Of a DNA stretch of 64,000 bases, positions 21,495-34,755 are shown piece after piece (positions within the stretch are counted from its first letter, which is position 1; each line of letters begins with the position of its first letter). The notes below the pieces were generated by a model. It searched no databases and was not told where the DNA came from. It was given only the letters and a program-made list of their open reading frames with translations. The stretch comes from Narthecium ossifragum (taxonomy: Eukaryota; Streptophyta; Magnoliopsida; Dioscoreales; Nartheciaceae), in assembly GCA_963920575.1 (NCBI GenBank), contig OY986967.1, forward strand, positions 28,225,137 through 28,289,136, written 5' to 3'. Made by a program: the position numbers and the translations under genes.

Positions 21495-24400
21495 CTACTT
21501 CCAGGGCATGCTCGACAATCCCTGCTGGCTGCTGTTATTGCATGTGCCGGTGCTCTGATTGAAAGGGCTCCCCTGTCCACCAGAGGATTCACTCTGCGTG
21601 CCTCGTGAGGGTGGGCTACTGGGTCCTGACATACCACTTGGGCCAAGCTTCACGGGTGCAGATGTGGGTTCTGTAGGATTGGTTTGCTTAACTTCTTTTC
21701 GCCCATCAGCAATGAAACTGCCCACCACAACCTGCAGTGAATGGTCAGCTAGTCTCTATAAGAAGCCGAAAATGCAGAATTATAAGAACAAACTAATACA
21801 GAAAATACATGAATAAATGCTGTCTGATATATCATGAAAACTGGACATATATCTAGCAGATTTAATAGCTGGCTTGGGAAGGTCGTCTGCAAATTAACAG
21901 TTCTAACAATAGAAGTCCAAGGAACCGATACTTGTAATCATGGTCTTGATGACGGTTCATAGGAACGATTAATAAACATTAACGTCTCTGATCCATTAGC
22001 TCCAGAAATTCAAGACTACTGTAGAAACTAGAAACAAACCTGAACAGGAGAAGCTGCAGTCAGTAGCCCTGCAACTCCACCTCCTAAAACCCGTCCATCC
22101 GGACCAGCAAGGGAGACACTCAGTCCACCAGTTCGGCTTCGTTGACCACCACTCTCAGACAGCAGAAAGGAGCCAGAAAGTGACAAAATTTCAAATCGGC
22201 CCTGCATAGGAGGGATAATAGAATATAACATAATTATTCCCAAAAACCAAACCAGCTGAATCAAGCAAACCCAAAAATCCAGGAGGATAGATGCTCAAAA
22301 TTGTCAACAACAGCGACATTAAACTCTTACTAAAGAAGAGCAATTAAAATGATTAAGCCCCACTTTAATACCCTCTGGTTTTGTCATAGTGGAAGAACAA
22401 AACAGCTACCAAATTCAAAGCTATCTGCTTACAAAATGTTGTTAATGCAATCATTTGACAAATTTACAGGACTGCCAGTTGAAACAAACATTTGCTAGAC
22501 TCAGTCCATTCGCAATTATAAAACTACATTTGTCATTTCTCCACAAGGTCACCACTAAACTCAAAAACCAAAAGGATATAAGTATACTCCTTGAAACTGA
22601 AAATAGAAAGTGAGCATTAACATTCTAGTTCCTGATAAGATAATCTCTGCTGAAAATCATACTAACAAATCCTCATACAAACCTCATAAGTTACAGTTCC
22701 ACCAGAAGTTGCTGCCTGACGAAGGGTCACATTAGAAATAGCACCATTTGCAGAAAGAATGCACACTGCACGTGGTCCATGCTGCGAAAATGACATGATT
22801 TTGGAGGATACATCCTGGAATAAGTAAATATATGTTATCAGCAGCATTGTGATTTCAAACATACAAGAAGAATTTCAATCTCAGAATAAGTTCAGATTGA
22901 TCTAAGAAATACATCTTGCAATACCAGTTCACACAAATCTCCTTATTCATGGAAAAGTCGGCAGTCACATTGCAGTTCCCAGCAATCTTTTTACCATCAA
23001 AATTTTTTCTCAAATGAGGATAAGATTCATTGGTCATTGTTAAAGATGGTAAAAGATCCCATAAATGTGTGAGATAACGGAACCAACATGCTTATTGCTT
23101 GTGCATAAGTTCCAGCAGGTTTACAAGTCATTTTAATTCTATATTCACAACTGAATAGCACAGTGCCATGTACTTTTTGAATGTTTGAGTTTGATCTTCA
23201 TACTTACAATTATTGAGTCATCATATGACATGACTATTTGGATGTTCCAAAATTAGGCAGCTGCATCCAGGGGAAGCTCTTATATTGAAAGGTACAAAAA
23301 TACTCATACACTAACAGAAACATCTGAGAATACATGAGCAAATCTATCCGATTAACACTTTATAATCGACTTCTCTGTTAACACTTTTTACTCCATGCCA
23401 TCCTCTTCTACTCTACTATAAACAGTAACGTCACCCTAATCCTCTGATAACCAGTCTTAATTGCCAGTTTCTACAGTCAATACCACCAAACCTTATCTAG
23501 GATAAACAGTTATATCTATCACTACATAATATCAAATTCTATGTATATCATAACAAAAGTAGAATTCCATTCTCAAATCCCAGCATATTCTTTTTTTTAT
23601 GCCAATTTTGCCATGTCAAATCATGTCATCATATACTTATTTTTGCTTTTTAGTAAGGTACGTAATTAACTAGCAAAAAAGCAAAATTTAACTAATCACA
23701 TGGCTTTCCTTAGATGTTGATCTTATTTTAGACAAGACAAAACATTTCAAAGGGCAAATTGACAGCTTCATCTCAATAACATTCCCCTGAATGCATACGG
23801 AGCTCCACTCATCAGGAAAAAATCCTTACTCAGAAGGTCCAGCATATATATCTTATTTACTAAAGAAAGCAACTTACCATGAAACACACTAACATGATTG
23901 GACAAATCGTACAACTAGATCAAAGCAGTAACATGCAACAGAAAGAACACCAATATCCAAGGAAAACAATCGGTAAAAGATGCAAGAAGCGAAGCATTGC
24001 TGAAAAAATTAAAAGTGAAACAATTTTTAAATGCAACTACAGTTTTGCAGGCTTGCAGCTAACTAGAACATATTGCCGCCAGAAGATTTAGATTTAAGAA
24101 AGCATTGAAACATGGCATATACTGGGTAAAACTTGTCTCTGGTGCATTAAGTGGCATCTTGATGATATGGATTTAACATAAAACTATTGAGACTACTCAC
24201 TCCGTATTCTGTTATATTGGCCCCTCAACCCTCAAATGGGTAATAACATGCTAAAACTTTAGTGCGTTAAGTGTCGAGCATTTACTATTGCATCCATAGT
24301 GCGCATAGAACTGAAGCAACTAAGGAATCTCAAAGGATTAGAATCCTGGTGATGCAGGAAAGAGTTCCAGATTTGGAATAGTTTGAATTTCCTACTGACA

Positions 24401-26275
24401 ATTATCCTACTATCTTTTAGTATTCGATTTTAATAGGCATTAGGATTTGATCTAAAATGGATCAGGAGATGAATATTAATAGTTAGATATGTTATTTTAG
24501 TCCATGAATGAACCGTAGAAATCCAGGAACTAATTTATGAGCAGTTCCAAAATAAAATATATGAAAGCAAGAATATTTGTCATTGTCAACAATTATGAAA
24601 TCTTTTATTAGGCAAGTATACACAATCATGACAAACATCCTCCAAATAAGAAATTGGTGATAGCAAACCTACAGTAGAACAATACTACTACTTCTAGTCG
24701 TCAAATGAGCCATAAGTGTCCAAAATGGTTCCCACATGCAGAGTAGGAACTAAATACCTCTCCAGCCTTAACTGTAATAACATGCGGAGTAAATCCAATT
24801 CCTGCTGATCCTGCGTGTAAAAAACTCTTGTTAGAAATAATTACGTACTACTTGAGAACAAATCTAAGCCAAGCAAAGAGAAGATCTAGAGATAAGGACC
24901 CACTTATATGAGAGCTTTTAAAAAAACCAAATGAAAGCTCAGAGTAAATGAGTGATATATTTTAAGAACACAACATAAAAAAATAAATAAACATATCACA
25001 ATATTATACCATTATGAGGGGGGGGGGATAATACCCCGATACTACTCACGAATAGTAAATCCAATGGCCATCTGAATCTAAGAAAATTTTATTCATCGAC
25101 CCAACTGATACAATAACATTGATATATAATTAACCATGAACAATTTGAATTCAGAGGCTCCGCAAAATAATAGTGCATGTTGTAACTTGTTTAAGTCGAA
25201 TATAGCTTAATGAATGACAGAAATCGATACCAATTAACTTTTACACACCATAAATAACATGAAAGTATCATCTCCATCAAGCGATTTTTCGAATTTAAGG
25301 AGAATTTACAAATACAAAATAAGAAGCATTAGTTAAGTTCCACCAATAAACAGGTGCAACCATCATGTAATGAAATATTCTTCCTGAGATCAAACAGAAT
25401 AAAGTAGCCATCATGGCAACATCAAGGGCACATAAGTAACTTCCCATATTCTTCTCCCTACTGACAGATCTCCAAAACAGACTCTAACACTCCAGCAGAC
25501 TCAAACATGCCTAGTTTACCCTTTGACAGAGTCCCCCCCTCCAACCTCAGGGATCCACTCATCAATCCCCCAGTCTCCTGCCAGAGCCGGAACGGGCAAC
25601 AACCATAAAACTCTAAGCATTTATATTAAGATATATCTACATATTAGATTGTATTTCTAAGATCCCAACCACATATTCACAATATCCAAGGAAATTATTC
25701 CAACAGACATAAGACTGATTATCATAAATAAAAACCACACCAGTATAAAGGGATAACTGAGATTTACCCAAAGCAGCCATCTGCTGCTTCTTTCCAGAGC
25801 CAGGTGGCCGGCCCCTTGTCTTCTTCATGGCATCCCCAGAGCCGGAAGCATTGACCGCTGCACCGGACGACGGCGAGAATGAACCAGACACAGGCGGGGT
25901 GGAAGCTGCTCCATGGGATGTCGGAGTCAGCGCGAGGGCCATGGTTCCATCGGGACCATACTTCCTCGGCCGCCCACGCTTTCGTTTCACTGGCTCGCCC
26001 ATGTTAATGTTCAGGCCATGTGGTGCCAACGATGGAGCCGGGGCCTCGCCGTTACCACCAGCAGTCCCTCCACCACCACCGGTGGCACCACCGCCGCTGG
26101 CACCTTGGTAACCAGGAGGAGAGCTGGCGCTGATCGGCTTATAGATGGCCGTGCCATCGGAGGTGAAAGCCAAGCGCATGTTTTGCATCGAAGGCGACTG
26201 GACCGGGCTCTTCTGCATACCCACGTTGAATGACTCCCTACCAGCCATAATTCCTGCTTCGGATCTCACTTCCAT
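21495..26275 (-). CDS. AT-hook motif nuclear-localized (AHL) protein, two AT-hooks plus PPC domain
   Basis: Exons on the minus strand are 25768-26275, 24758-24810, 22683-22814, 22040-22201 and 21495-21731, giving 363 residues. AT-hook 1 (KRKRGRPRKYGPDG, about 97-110) and AT-hook 2 (KKTRGRPPGSGKK, about 151-163) would bind the minor groove of AT-rich DNA. They are followed by a PPC/DUF296 domain from about 173 to 290 with the conserved GRFEIL at the exact start of exon 4. The C-terminal tail is Ser/Pro/Gly/Gln-rich. Two hooks plus PPC define the type II AHLs, nuclear regulators that form trimers and act in development and chromatin. The ATG at 26275 (MEVRSEAG) is the first in frame; a second (MAGRES) lies nine codons on and may be the true start. 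Introns 1 and 2 are long (0.96 and 1.94 kb) without recognisable inserts apart from poly-G at 25019. Confidence 0.92.
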
Positions 26276-27884
26276 GTTCCAAAGAGCAAAGTTCAAGCTT
26301 TTCTCGCAAACCCAACTCTAAAACTCTAGGAGAAGAAACCAACTGCACTAAGCTTCAAAATCTACTTAGGACTAAAGTTGTTATTTTGACACAGAAAACT
26401 GAAAACTTAGTTCTAAACAACAAAGAAACAAGGATCTACTGAACGAAACTAGAAAACGCTAGAAAAGAGGAAGACTCCTAAAACCCTGAACACTGGACTC
26501 CGGAATTCTTCCACTCACCATAGTATTACAACAGCAGGGTTACCTAATTTACAGTACAATCACAGAGGAGGGGAAACGATAAAAACTAAAACCCTAACCG
26601 CAGAGCGAGATTAAAACCGTGAAAAGCGGTAAAAAAACCTTAATCCCACAGAGATCGAGCGAAAAAGCCAGGGAAATTAGGGGTGCCCATCACTGGATCG
26701 TCCTAAAAATCCCTCCTTTTTTTCCTAATTTCGCCGGAAAATCCAGGAAATCACCGGAAAAAACCGGGAAAATAGGGAAATCGGAGAAACCAGTGTCGAA
26801 AGATGCGCTTTTGGAGCCCAAAAAACCCTAACTGAAGCAAGAGGAGGGCTTGAACATGGAAAAGGGAGTCGAAATGGGAGGAAATCACCGCAATTTCTCG
26901 ACCCCTCTAGGGATTTATTTTCCCCTTTTATTTTTGGACGCGTCTCTTCGGAAGGGGCGTTTGATAAAAATTAAGGCGATATACACATAAATAAATAAAA
27001 GCAGGTAAAGCATGACTAAATTGCTTTCGGACAAATTAAATTATAAAACTAAGAGGATATAATTGCATAATCCTTAAGGACCCCTATGAGCGCCCTTTAT
27101 TACTATTAACCCCCTCCTTACTCCTTTATCCATAAAATTCTCTCTTTAAAAATTTTAATCAACTTTTACCCCTTTTTTTCTTTTTAGGGAAAATAATGTT
27201 ATTTTGATCGTAATACTATGCAAAAAAAAAAAAATTGAAGTGGTTATGTGCAAAGTTTTTCCTCCAGATGGAAAAATTTACATGCTAATATATCCACTCA
27301 TAATGAGAAAATAAAAACTAAAATATACTGGGTTTTGTTTTGTATGATGTCGGTCTATACTGCATTTTTTTATTTCCGACCTTTTCTGGCGTGGGAATAT
27401 ATTAATAGGTGGAGGCTTATCTCGAAATTTTTAAAAAAAATCCATTTTAACTTGCATACAAAGGATAGCCATCAGGACATTTTTTGCAGATAAGGACCAC
27501 ACTTTTCTGAGAAAAAGTCTATTTTTTCAGTGAGGTATCATCTAATCAGCAGAGAAAAGGACGAGAGTTAATGGACAACATCCTATTGGAGGTGAAAAAA
27601 AAGTATATATATTATATACATATAAGTCCTTCCCCTAGTCTAAGAGTTGTAATAATATAAAATAAGAGGTGCAAAGTGAAGTCAAATGGGTTTGTCATTA
27701 CTCTCTCTCTCTACACGGACATAATAGGAGGACTGAATCTTGGAAATTATAGGGTGAATCATGCATGTATACATGCATTGGATTGAAAATATTTGAAAAT
27801 ATGATCATTGTAGGGTGTATGATTATATTAGTGCAAAATGGGTGGACTAAATTGACATCAATGCGTGGTACTATCACCAACCCC

Positions 27885-27926
<42 letters not shown>

Positions 27927-28194
27927 TTTGCACATAGATATTATAGAAGAGTGGTTTCTTGGAAATTAGAGAATGAATTTATTTATGTATATGATTGCTC
28001 AAACCTAAACCTTATCTTCTTGACCTTGGGAGTGGCTTTTCTGCAAAAATTAATTAGGATTATGGATGTTGTCAATAAAGTGTGTGTGCATGTGTGTGAT
28101 AGGTATAAAGAAATGAAATAGGGGGATTGAGTGGAAAAGCAAGGTTGATATTTTCCTTGTGTAAAGGAAAAAAGACAAGCCCCGTCCATGTGAA

Positions 28195-28242
<48 letters not shown>

Positions 28243-28340
28243 CATTAACTCCACAAACACCCCTCCCTTTTTGCCTTTTCCCACTTTGAGGCCAAGGCCA
28301 ACAAAAACAAAACCTACCGAGATCTATGAAATTATTGTAA
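26276..28340. other. AHL promoter/5' UTR and intergenic microsatellites
   Basis: 26276-26950 is the likely AHL 5' UTR and promoter side, with AAACCCTAA motifs near 26587 and 26823 (telo-box like). 27000-27700 is AT-rich with no gene. (CT)n tracts lie at 27889-27922 and 28202-28239. ORFs across them are repeat translation. Confidence 0.5.
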
Positions 28341-28821
28341 AGGTAAATTACACTGTACTACCGTGTATTTTGTAAAATATTCATGCATTTAAAAGTGTTC
28401 AGTTTAGACCTTAAATTTTCAAAACCTTTCGATTTGATCCAAACGTCCAATGGTGTTACTTGGCCCGACGATAAACCAGTCACGTGACCATTATTTACCT
28501 TAGTTCCCTCCAATTCACCCCATTAATTATCACAAGCGACTTAGGGTTTTGTGGTTGCAGCACCACTGGAGTGAAATCCAACCCATCCACCGCCTCTTCA
28601 TCGGACTTTCCACGGTCATCAAAGTTAGTACGTTTCTCTAAACCAGAGTCAATGGAGGGAGAACGAGCAAAACCTCGCCGTCAATTTCTTCTGACAACGT
28701 CGGGGTAAGGGTTCAAAGTCAAACAATTTTAAAAAATCAGGGTCTAAATTAAACAATTTTAAAATATAAAGTTTAAACTGAACATTTCCTATAATACAAT
28801 GTACTAAAGTATAATTTACCC
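28341..28821. mobile_element. 481-bp Mutator-like MITE with perfect 9-bp target duplication
   Basis: TTATTGTAA at 28332-28340 is repeated exactly at 28822-28830. Between them, the end AGGTAAATTACACTGTACTA pairs with ...GTACTAAAGTATAATTTACCC. A 9-bp duplication is the hallmark of Mutator-type insertion. CACGTG is at 28481-28486. No transposase; the short internal ORF is not convincing. Confidence 0.85.
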
Positions 28822-28830
28822 TTATTGTAA

Positions 28831-29415
28831 CTACATTCCTCCCCTGAGCCAAATAATTTCCAGGTCTGTACCATCATGGTGTTTTTTCAAGCTTTATTTT
28901 TTATAAGCATATAATCCTATGTTTCACTTGTCAAACACTAACCAGGTTCGAGTTTTGATTGTCACAGTTCTCAAAAAAAATAAATCGTTCGCACTGGTTG
29001 CAAATAGAAGCCAAGATTGACACAGTCTGCTAACTTATAGGGAACTAGTACTCACATGTGTCCCTGGCACAATTTTTAGTTATTGTTAATATAAAATTTT
29101 AACAAACACCTTGTAGTTTGTCTGGTTAGACGGCTGTGTTGACCCGCAGGTGGTCTAGGGTTCGAAGGTTGTTCATAGTTTTTTGTTCACTGCCACCATA
29201 AAACATAGCCAATAAAATATAAAATAAAATATTATAAGTCTAACTTAGGGTATATAAAATAAATATAAGTCTTTGCATATTGCATAAAATAATATTAATA
29301 GAACTTAGGTTGATATGAATTAATGCAGCTTTATATAAAGCAAACTTAGAAAATATATATAAAGAAACTTAGGGGATATGAATTAATGCAGGTTAACCGT
29401 TATTGCTCCTTATAA
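28831..29415. other. Intergenic with tRNA-like promoter boxes
   Basis: AT-rich. B-box-like strings occur at 28943 (AGGTTCGAGTTT) and 29158 (GGGTTCGAAGGTT), the second preceded by TCTGGTTAGACGG, as in a decayed tRNA-derived SINE. Neither folds into an obvious tRNA by eye. 29215-29390 has repeated (TATAAA/AATAAAAT) AT sequence. No gene. Confidence 0.35.
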
Positions 29416-30219
29416 GGTTGATTTGCACTTTGATACCCTATAATTTTAGGGAGTAACAATTTACTATTCTATAGTTTAAAAATTGTACTTTAGTACCATG
29501 TCTTTTATATGACGATATGATACCGGGCCTGACTCTAAACGGTGTTAACTCCAGTGACTGGAAAACTGCTCACGCTCACGTGCGCACGTGAGTGCCTTTA
29601 CTCCGTTTTCCTCCCAAACAATGGTGTGGATGGCAAAAGTGGGGTTAAGGATTCTTATGGTCCCACAAGTGCGATGCAGAGATCTCATCGGTGAACAATT
29701 CATCGGATTTTCACAGGGTTCTGTGTGGTTTTTCACCCTCAGGTTGCCCATCCATGTCCAATTGCCTCCTTATTGTTAACCATGGTCTGCATTTGCGCTC
29801 TTTTTGAATGTCGTTAGCCCATATCCAGTGGAGAAACCCTAATGGCCGGATTTCTACTTGTATTTTAACTATACCTGACATCCACTCTGAAGAAGATCCA
29901 CTCCAAATGGTCGGACTTCCACATGGATTTCAGTCCGGTGGAGAAACCCTAAACTCTCTTTCCAAACCCTTATTTATGGTGGTTATAAAATGGAAGGAAA
30001 CAAGAAAACTGACTTCCTAGTCATGGAGCAAAACCAAGCAAAACCGCTCACGTGCGTCGCGCGTAAGTGGTTTTCTGTTACTAGGGGTAACGCCGTCTAG
30101 GGTCAGACCCGCTATCGCGCTGTCATGTAAAAGATAGGATATTAAAGTACAATTTTTAAACTATATGATATTAAATTGCCAATTGTTGAAACTATAGGGT
30201 ACTAAAGTGCTAATTCCCC
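29416..30219. mobile_element. 0.80-kb inverted-repeat MITE with G-boxes
   Basis: The left end GGTTGATTTGCACTTTGATA pairs with ...GTACTAAAGTGCTAATTCCCC. Subterminal blocks AAAAATTGTACTTTAGTACC and TTAAAGTACAATTTTTAAAC also pair. The flanking 9-mers (TCCTTATAA, TGACTTATA) match only partly. CACGTG occurs at 29577-29582, 29585-29590 and 30049-30054. Confidence 0.72.
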
Positions 30220-30289
30220 TGACTTATATGACTAGTTCATTTGCGCTTGTAAGTTTAAACAATGAGCTCTATTAATTAGAAGAAAAAAA

Positions 30290-30795
30290 GGTAAAAATGC
30301 ATTTTAGTACCATGAAATTTCAAATTTTCGCAATCTAAAACCATGAATTTAAAAAATTACACTTGGTACCCTAACATACAAACTTATGCATTTTAATCTC
30401 GCCCTCCTGGCGCCGTTACTTTAATTTGATAGCAAACTGGTCACGTGCTCGCATCCAACATCACCGTAGCAAAATCCAACGATTCTAGGTCATCTTTGCC
30501 AAATTGAAGGCTCTTGTCTGGATAACTTGAAATCATCGGATTATACTTCGCGCGGTGTTAAATGTAAATAAACCCTAAGAAACCATACATAAATCCTTTG
30601 TAACGGACGAGGGAAGATGAGAAAACCACAAACGGTAGAAAAATTATTTGTTGTTGAATTAGAGTAACAACGTTGGGAGACGCAGGACTAAAGTCCATAA
30701 GTTTGTCACATCATGATACTGAAGTGTAATTTTTTAAATTCAAATACTAGATTGAAAAACCTTGAACCTAGTGAATACAAAAGTGCAATTTAGCC
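30290..30795. mobile_element. 0.51-kb inverted-repeat MITE
   Basis: The left end GGTAAAAATGCATTTTAGTA pairs with ...ATACAAAAGTGCAATTTAGCC. Inner blocks TTTAAAAAATTACACTT and AGTGTAATTTTTTAAA are reverse complements. Flanks are TTAGAAGAAAAAAA on the left and TTAGAAAAAAA on the right, a near-duplicate. CACGTG is at 30442-30447. Confidence 0.75.
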
Positions 30796-32700
30796 TTAGA
30801 AAAAAATATTTTATAGCCGAATCATTGACTCAATTTAGTCCTGTACTTTATAAGAATTATGGGTATAAACTATCCACCTCCTTAATTATGCCCTTTAATT
30901 CTTGTATTGAAAAGTCATTTAGGTGAATTTGGACTCCCAAGAATTATCAAATAAAAATTGCCAAAAATCTATGACCAGTTCAAAATATTTTTTTTAATTT
31001 TAATATGTAGATATTGCTATTTGAATATTTAAGGTGAGGTTTCTTTAACTTCAAGTCTCTAATCCGACATATGGGAATCTAAAGAGTGGATATTAAGTAG
31101 TCGGCAAGACCTTGATGCGTTTGCACCAAACTATGAAAAGAAAATTGCGCCAAACTATGAGAAAAGAAGAAGGAGGTTTGATATAATATATCACCACTTG
31201 CTAAATATATGCCGTTAAAGCCACGACTCTTTATTATTTACTAATTTAATTCCGGTCCGCGTCGCAATCACCCAAATTTGGTGACCAATATTTAGCTTTA
31301 AATTTGTTGTTTAATTGGGAAAAAATTTCATCGACATCCTCCAAAAATAGGACAATCAATAAGCGAATCTTTGTACAAAATCCAATATTTAATCCAAGTT
31401 GGATTTAATGAGCTATTTTTCTTTTTTGAAGTCATAATTCAAATAATATTAGCCTCAATAGCCTCCTTTAAGTAATTTGTTTTTAGATAATTTGGGACAT
31501 GAAAATCACGGGATTTATTGATTTAAGACAAGATTCTTCCAAATTCCAAGACAATAAATCGTATGTATTATGTAAAAGTAAACTACACATTATCCATCAT
31601 AAGTGTATTTTAACCGTCCACTTGCCTCGAGATAATAGATATAAACATTTCAACCACCTCCTTTAATAGCCAGAGACTAGATTCTTAGTCAATTGATTCA
31701 TGTTCGTGATTCTGGTGGTTGATGGATGGATTTTTTATTTGTTTCTCAGCACATATTTATCATAGTTATTGACCTATTCATCATTTTCTTAGCAAGAGAG
31801 CAGTCATATATGACACAGATTCCTTCCCAGTTCCCAGAGCTCATGCATGATTCGTAAAACAAAATACTTGGTAAGCAGCCACCAGATCTCCGGTGTAGAA
31901 TCACGATCAAATGCCGAATGCCTCCTTAAAACCCACTTTATCTCTGCATTGCAGTCAAATATTATCTAATCCTCATTTTTATTCTCACTTTTATTCTCAT
32001 TCATATCCCCATTTTATTTCTACTTTTCAACCAATCATTACTACATCTTCTCTTATTTTCATTCAATCACATCAAATTTATTCTTACTTTTTCACTTTTC
32101 AACCAATCATTACTTCATTATCCCTACTTTTCAACCAATCACATCAACTTCATCCCTACTTTTTCAACCAAACATTACTAATTTATCACTACTTTTCAAT
32201 AAAATACCATACATATCCCACTATTTATCCCAGGATATTAATTCACATTCCCTCTAATCCCGGAATAGGCAACCAAACGGGTCTAAAGGAATCGTATCAC
32301 TAAATCCATAGTCCCATAGCTATCAGGGAAGTCGCTCTCCACAAACGGTTTCTCATACATTGTTTCAGTCCTATTGTCAAATTGAATGTCATTATGTATT
32401 TTTTCTTCTAAGTTTGTACGTGATACATCTTTCTCATATTAAATAAAATATAAAATATAAACATGGATCCAAGCTGGCAAATCGCTCGCCACGTCATGTT
32501 TCGAGGTGGGCCAAACTCCTCCTCTGAGGAGGAGAACAGCAGCCGGCTATTTCTCGTCCAATGGATACTTATCAGGAGGCCCTGAGTGTCTTTAGGACCG
32601 TACGATCGTGATCCAAAGGCGTTGGATTCTTTCAGGTTGTGAATCATATGATTCTAGATATGGCGCGCTCCGACCAAAGCCAGCTCCTCCAAGAAAGCGG
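30796..32700. other. Intergenic; decayed transposon relic at 31905-32285
   Basis: 30830-31900 is AT-rich with no gene recognised. 31950-32215 contains degenerate tandem copies of TACTTTTCAACCAATCA. The segment ends in GGCAACCAAACGGGTC followed by TAA, which resembles the end and TAA target of PIF/Harbinger-type elements; the other end was not found. 32440-32700 is the promoter side of PPD3. Confidence 0.4.
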
Positions 32701-34755
32701 ATGGCGTCCTCCGTCCTCTCCCTCCGCTGTCCTCCTCGCCATTTCCCGCCACTCCAAAACCCTAACCTAAGGTCTCCCCAATCCAGATGCCAATTGGATC
32801 CGCGCTCCGAGATAAGCCGTTCTGATGAGAAATCCAGGTGATTCAATGACAAAAGTTTCGTTTTTTCCACCCCTCTCGAGTTCGATGGATTCTCGATACG
32901 TTTCTTAGTATTTCTTCGTTTCGTGTATAATTAAAGCAAGAGGAGAAGAGAGGCACTGCTCCAGATGTTCTTCTCGGCGGTTTCTTTGCCTGTTATAGCT
33001 TTGGAAGCTTCGGCGGAGACTGGTTAGTGACCAAAGTTTTAATTTTTTCCCCTTCGTTGTACCATTTGCATTCGAACTGGTGTAATTTTTGTTTTTGATA
33101 TCTCTAATGCTTTGTGACTCTATTAGATCTGCAGGAGAGCTTTCGCGCATATGAGGATGAGACGAATAAGTTTCGGATTTCGGTTCCGGAAGGTGATTAG
33201 CAGCACTCTGGAGCTCTCTGCATTGGTTTTCATGATTCAATTGTGCTAGTGCATAGTAATTGATGCCGTTGTTCATTACATATCAGTGTGTAATCTCTTG
33301 ATTGAGATTGCTTGTGATTCAAAGGATTTTGGATTTGTCGAGTTGCATTAGACTGTCGTTTCGTTTCTAGCTGATTTCAGTTTTTAATTTCTTGGAAACT
33401 GTATCATTTTTTGAGCTATTATGGAGGTTGCTTGTATTAAGAGACCCATACATGTAAGAAGGGAGTAGAGCATTGCCCCTGAAAACAGAGTTTATTGAAG
33501 TGCTCTCTTCACAGAATTCTTAAGAGGGTTTCTTTCCTCTTGCAATGTAAATATGGATTATCCACAATGTCTAAAATATTTGGATGAATTTCTTTTCCCT
33601 TTCATTACAATTGGAAAACCGAGAGCCGTGTACCAACTGATCTATAGTTGAAATGCAATATAATTAATTGCAAGATATTATGTCCTCCGTGTGGATGTTG
33701 ATACAAGTCCTTTTTCATTCTCTTGCACTTTACTATCTAATACAGTGGTTTTGCTGTACTATTCAGTCAATCATCCGCACATCGAGTATGATAGTTGCAC
33801 ATGATAGAACAAAGGTAAATTAACAAGATCTCGTGAAATTTTTATTTTGCAGGCTGGTTAGATGGTGCAGGTGAACCTAGTGGCTTCAAATCAGTTACTG
33901 CATTTTACCCACAAGAAAAGGCTGCTGATTCTAATGGTTTGTTCTCCCTTATACACTATGTATATTTTCATGTTTTGCTAGTCAAGCACTTGCTTTCATT
34001 ATCTGTACTGAATGGAGCTCTTCAGTCAGTGTTGTGATCACAGGACTTAGTCCTGACTTTACCAGAATGGAATCCTTCGGTAACGTGGATTCTTTCGCCG
34101 AGACTCTGGTACTTCTCACTGTTAATGTATTCATTAGTTGATGTTAATACATTAGCGAGCACCTTGTCATACATTCCTACCTGCAGATTATATGCTCAGT
34201 TATCGTTCATGGCATGGCTTAATATTTTCATTGCAGGTGTCTGGGTTGGACAGAAGCTGGAAAACACCCCCAGGGGTGGCAGCAAAACTGATTAATTCTA
34301 GAGCTAAAAATGGTAATCTTCCTTGTATGTTATGCATTTCTAGTTCCATTAGATTTGTTATGCACAATATACGTACTGCAGGTCTTTATTATATCGAGTA
34401 TACATTGCAAAATCCTGGTGATCGATGCAGACACATATTCTCAGCCATTGGCATGGCATCGAATGGTTGGTATAATAGATTGTACACAGTTACTGGACAG
34501 GTTGGTTGATCTCATAATCTCCCTCAATTTAGTGCTTATATTACAGATTGCAGACACTATAATTATTGTTCGTTCTGTAATAAATTCCTGCAGTTCATGG
34601 AAGATGAATCAGAGAAGTTTCAATCTCAGATCGAGAAGGTGAGCTCAACTTCACATGACCATTGTTCTCGAGCGGTTGTTCAATCGTTAAAAATTCGTTA
34701 TATAACATTCTAGTATGGGTATTTGCAGTCAGTGTCATCATTCAGATTCAAATGA
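32701..34755 (+). CDS. PPD3: PsbP-domain protein 3, thylakoid lumen
   Basis: Nine exons, 32701-32837, 32937-33022, 33127-33192, 33853-33936, 34026-34108, 34237-34312, 34382-34500, 34594-34638 and 34729-34755, encode 240 residues. The N terminus (MASSVLSLRCPPRHFPP) fits a chloroplast transit peptide. KRRREALLQMFFSAVSLPVI followed by ALEASA is a twin-arginine thylakoid signal. The PsbP fold covers the rest: ESFRAYEDETNKFRISVPEG, GFKSVTAFYPQE, SVVITGLSPDFTRMESFG, RSWKTPPGVAAKLI, YYIEYTLQNPG and GWYNRLYTVTGQ. It resembles Arabidopsis PPD3 (At1g76450) as I recall it, a lumenal PsbP relative of unclear role. The exon 2 acceptor is uncertain: AAAG|C at 32937 or GAG|G six bases later both keep frame and the Arg pair. 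Confidence 0.87.

Noticed and set aside
26276..26296. Longer AHL start (seven extra codons)
   Set aside because: The extension opens with TTG, not ATG; the first true ATG is at 26275.
29115..29175. Possible tRNA gene (A-box and B-box-like strings)
   Set aside because: The segment does not form the acceptor and anticodon stems by eye; at best a SINE relic. tRNAscan would decide.
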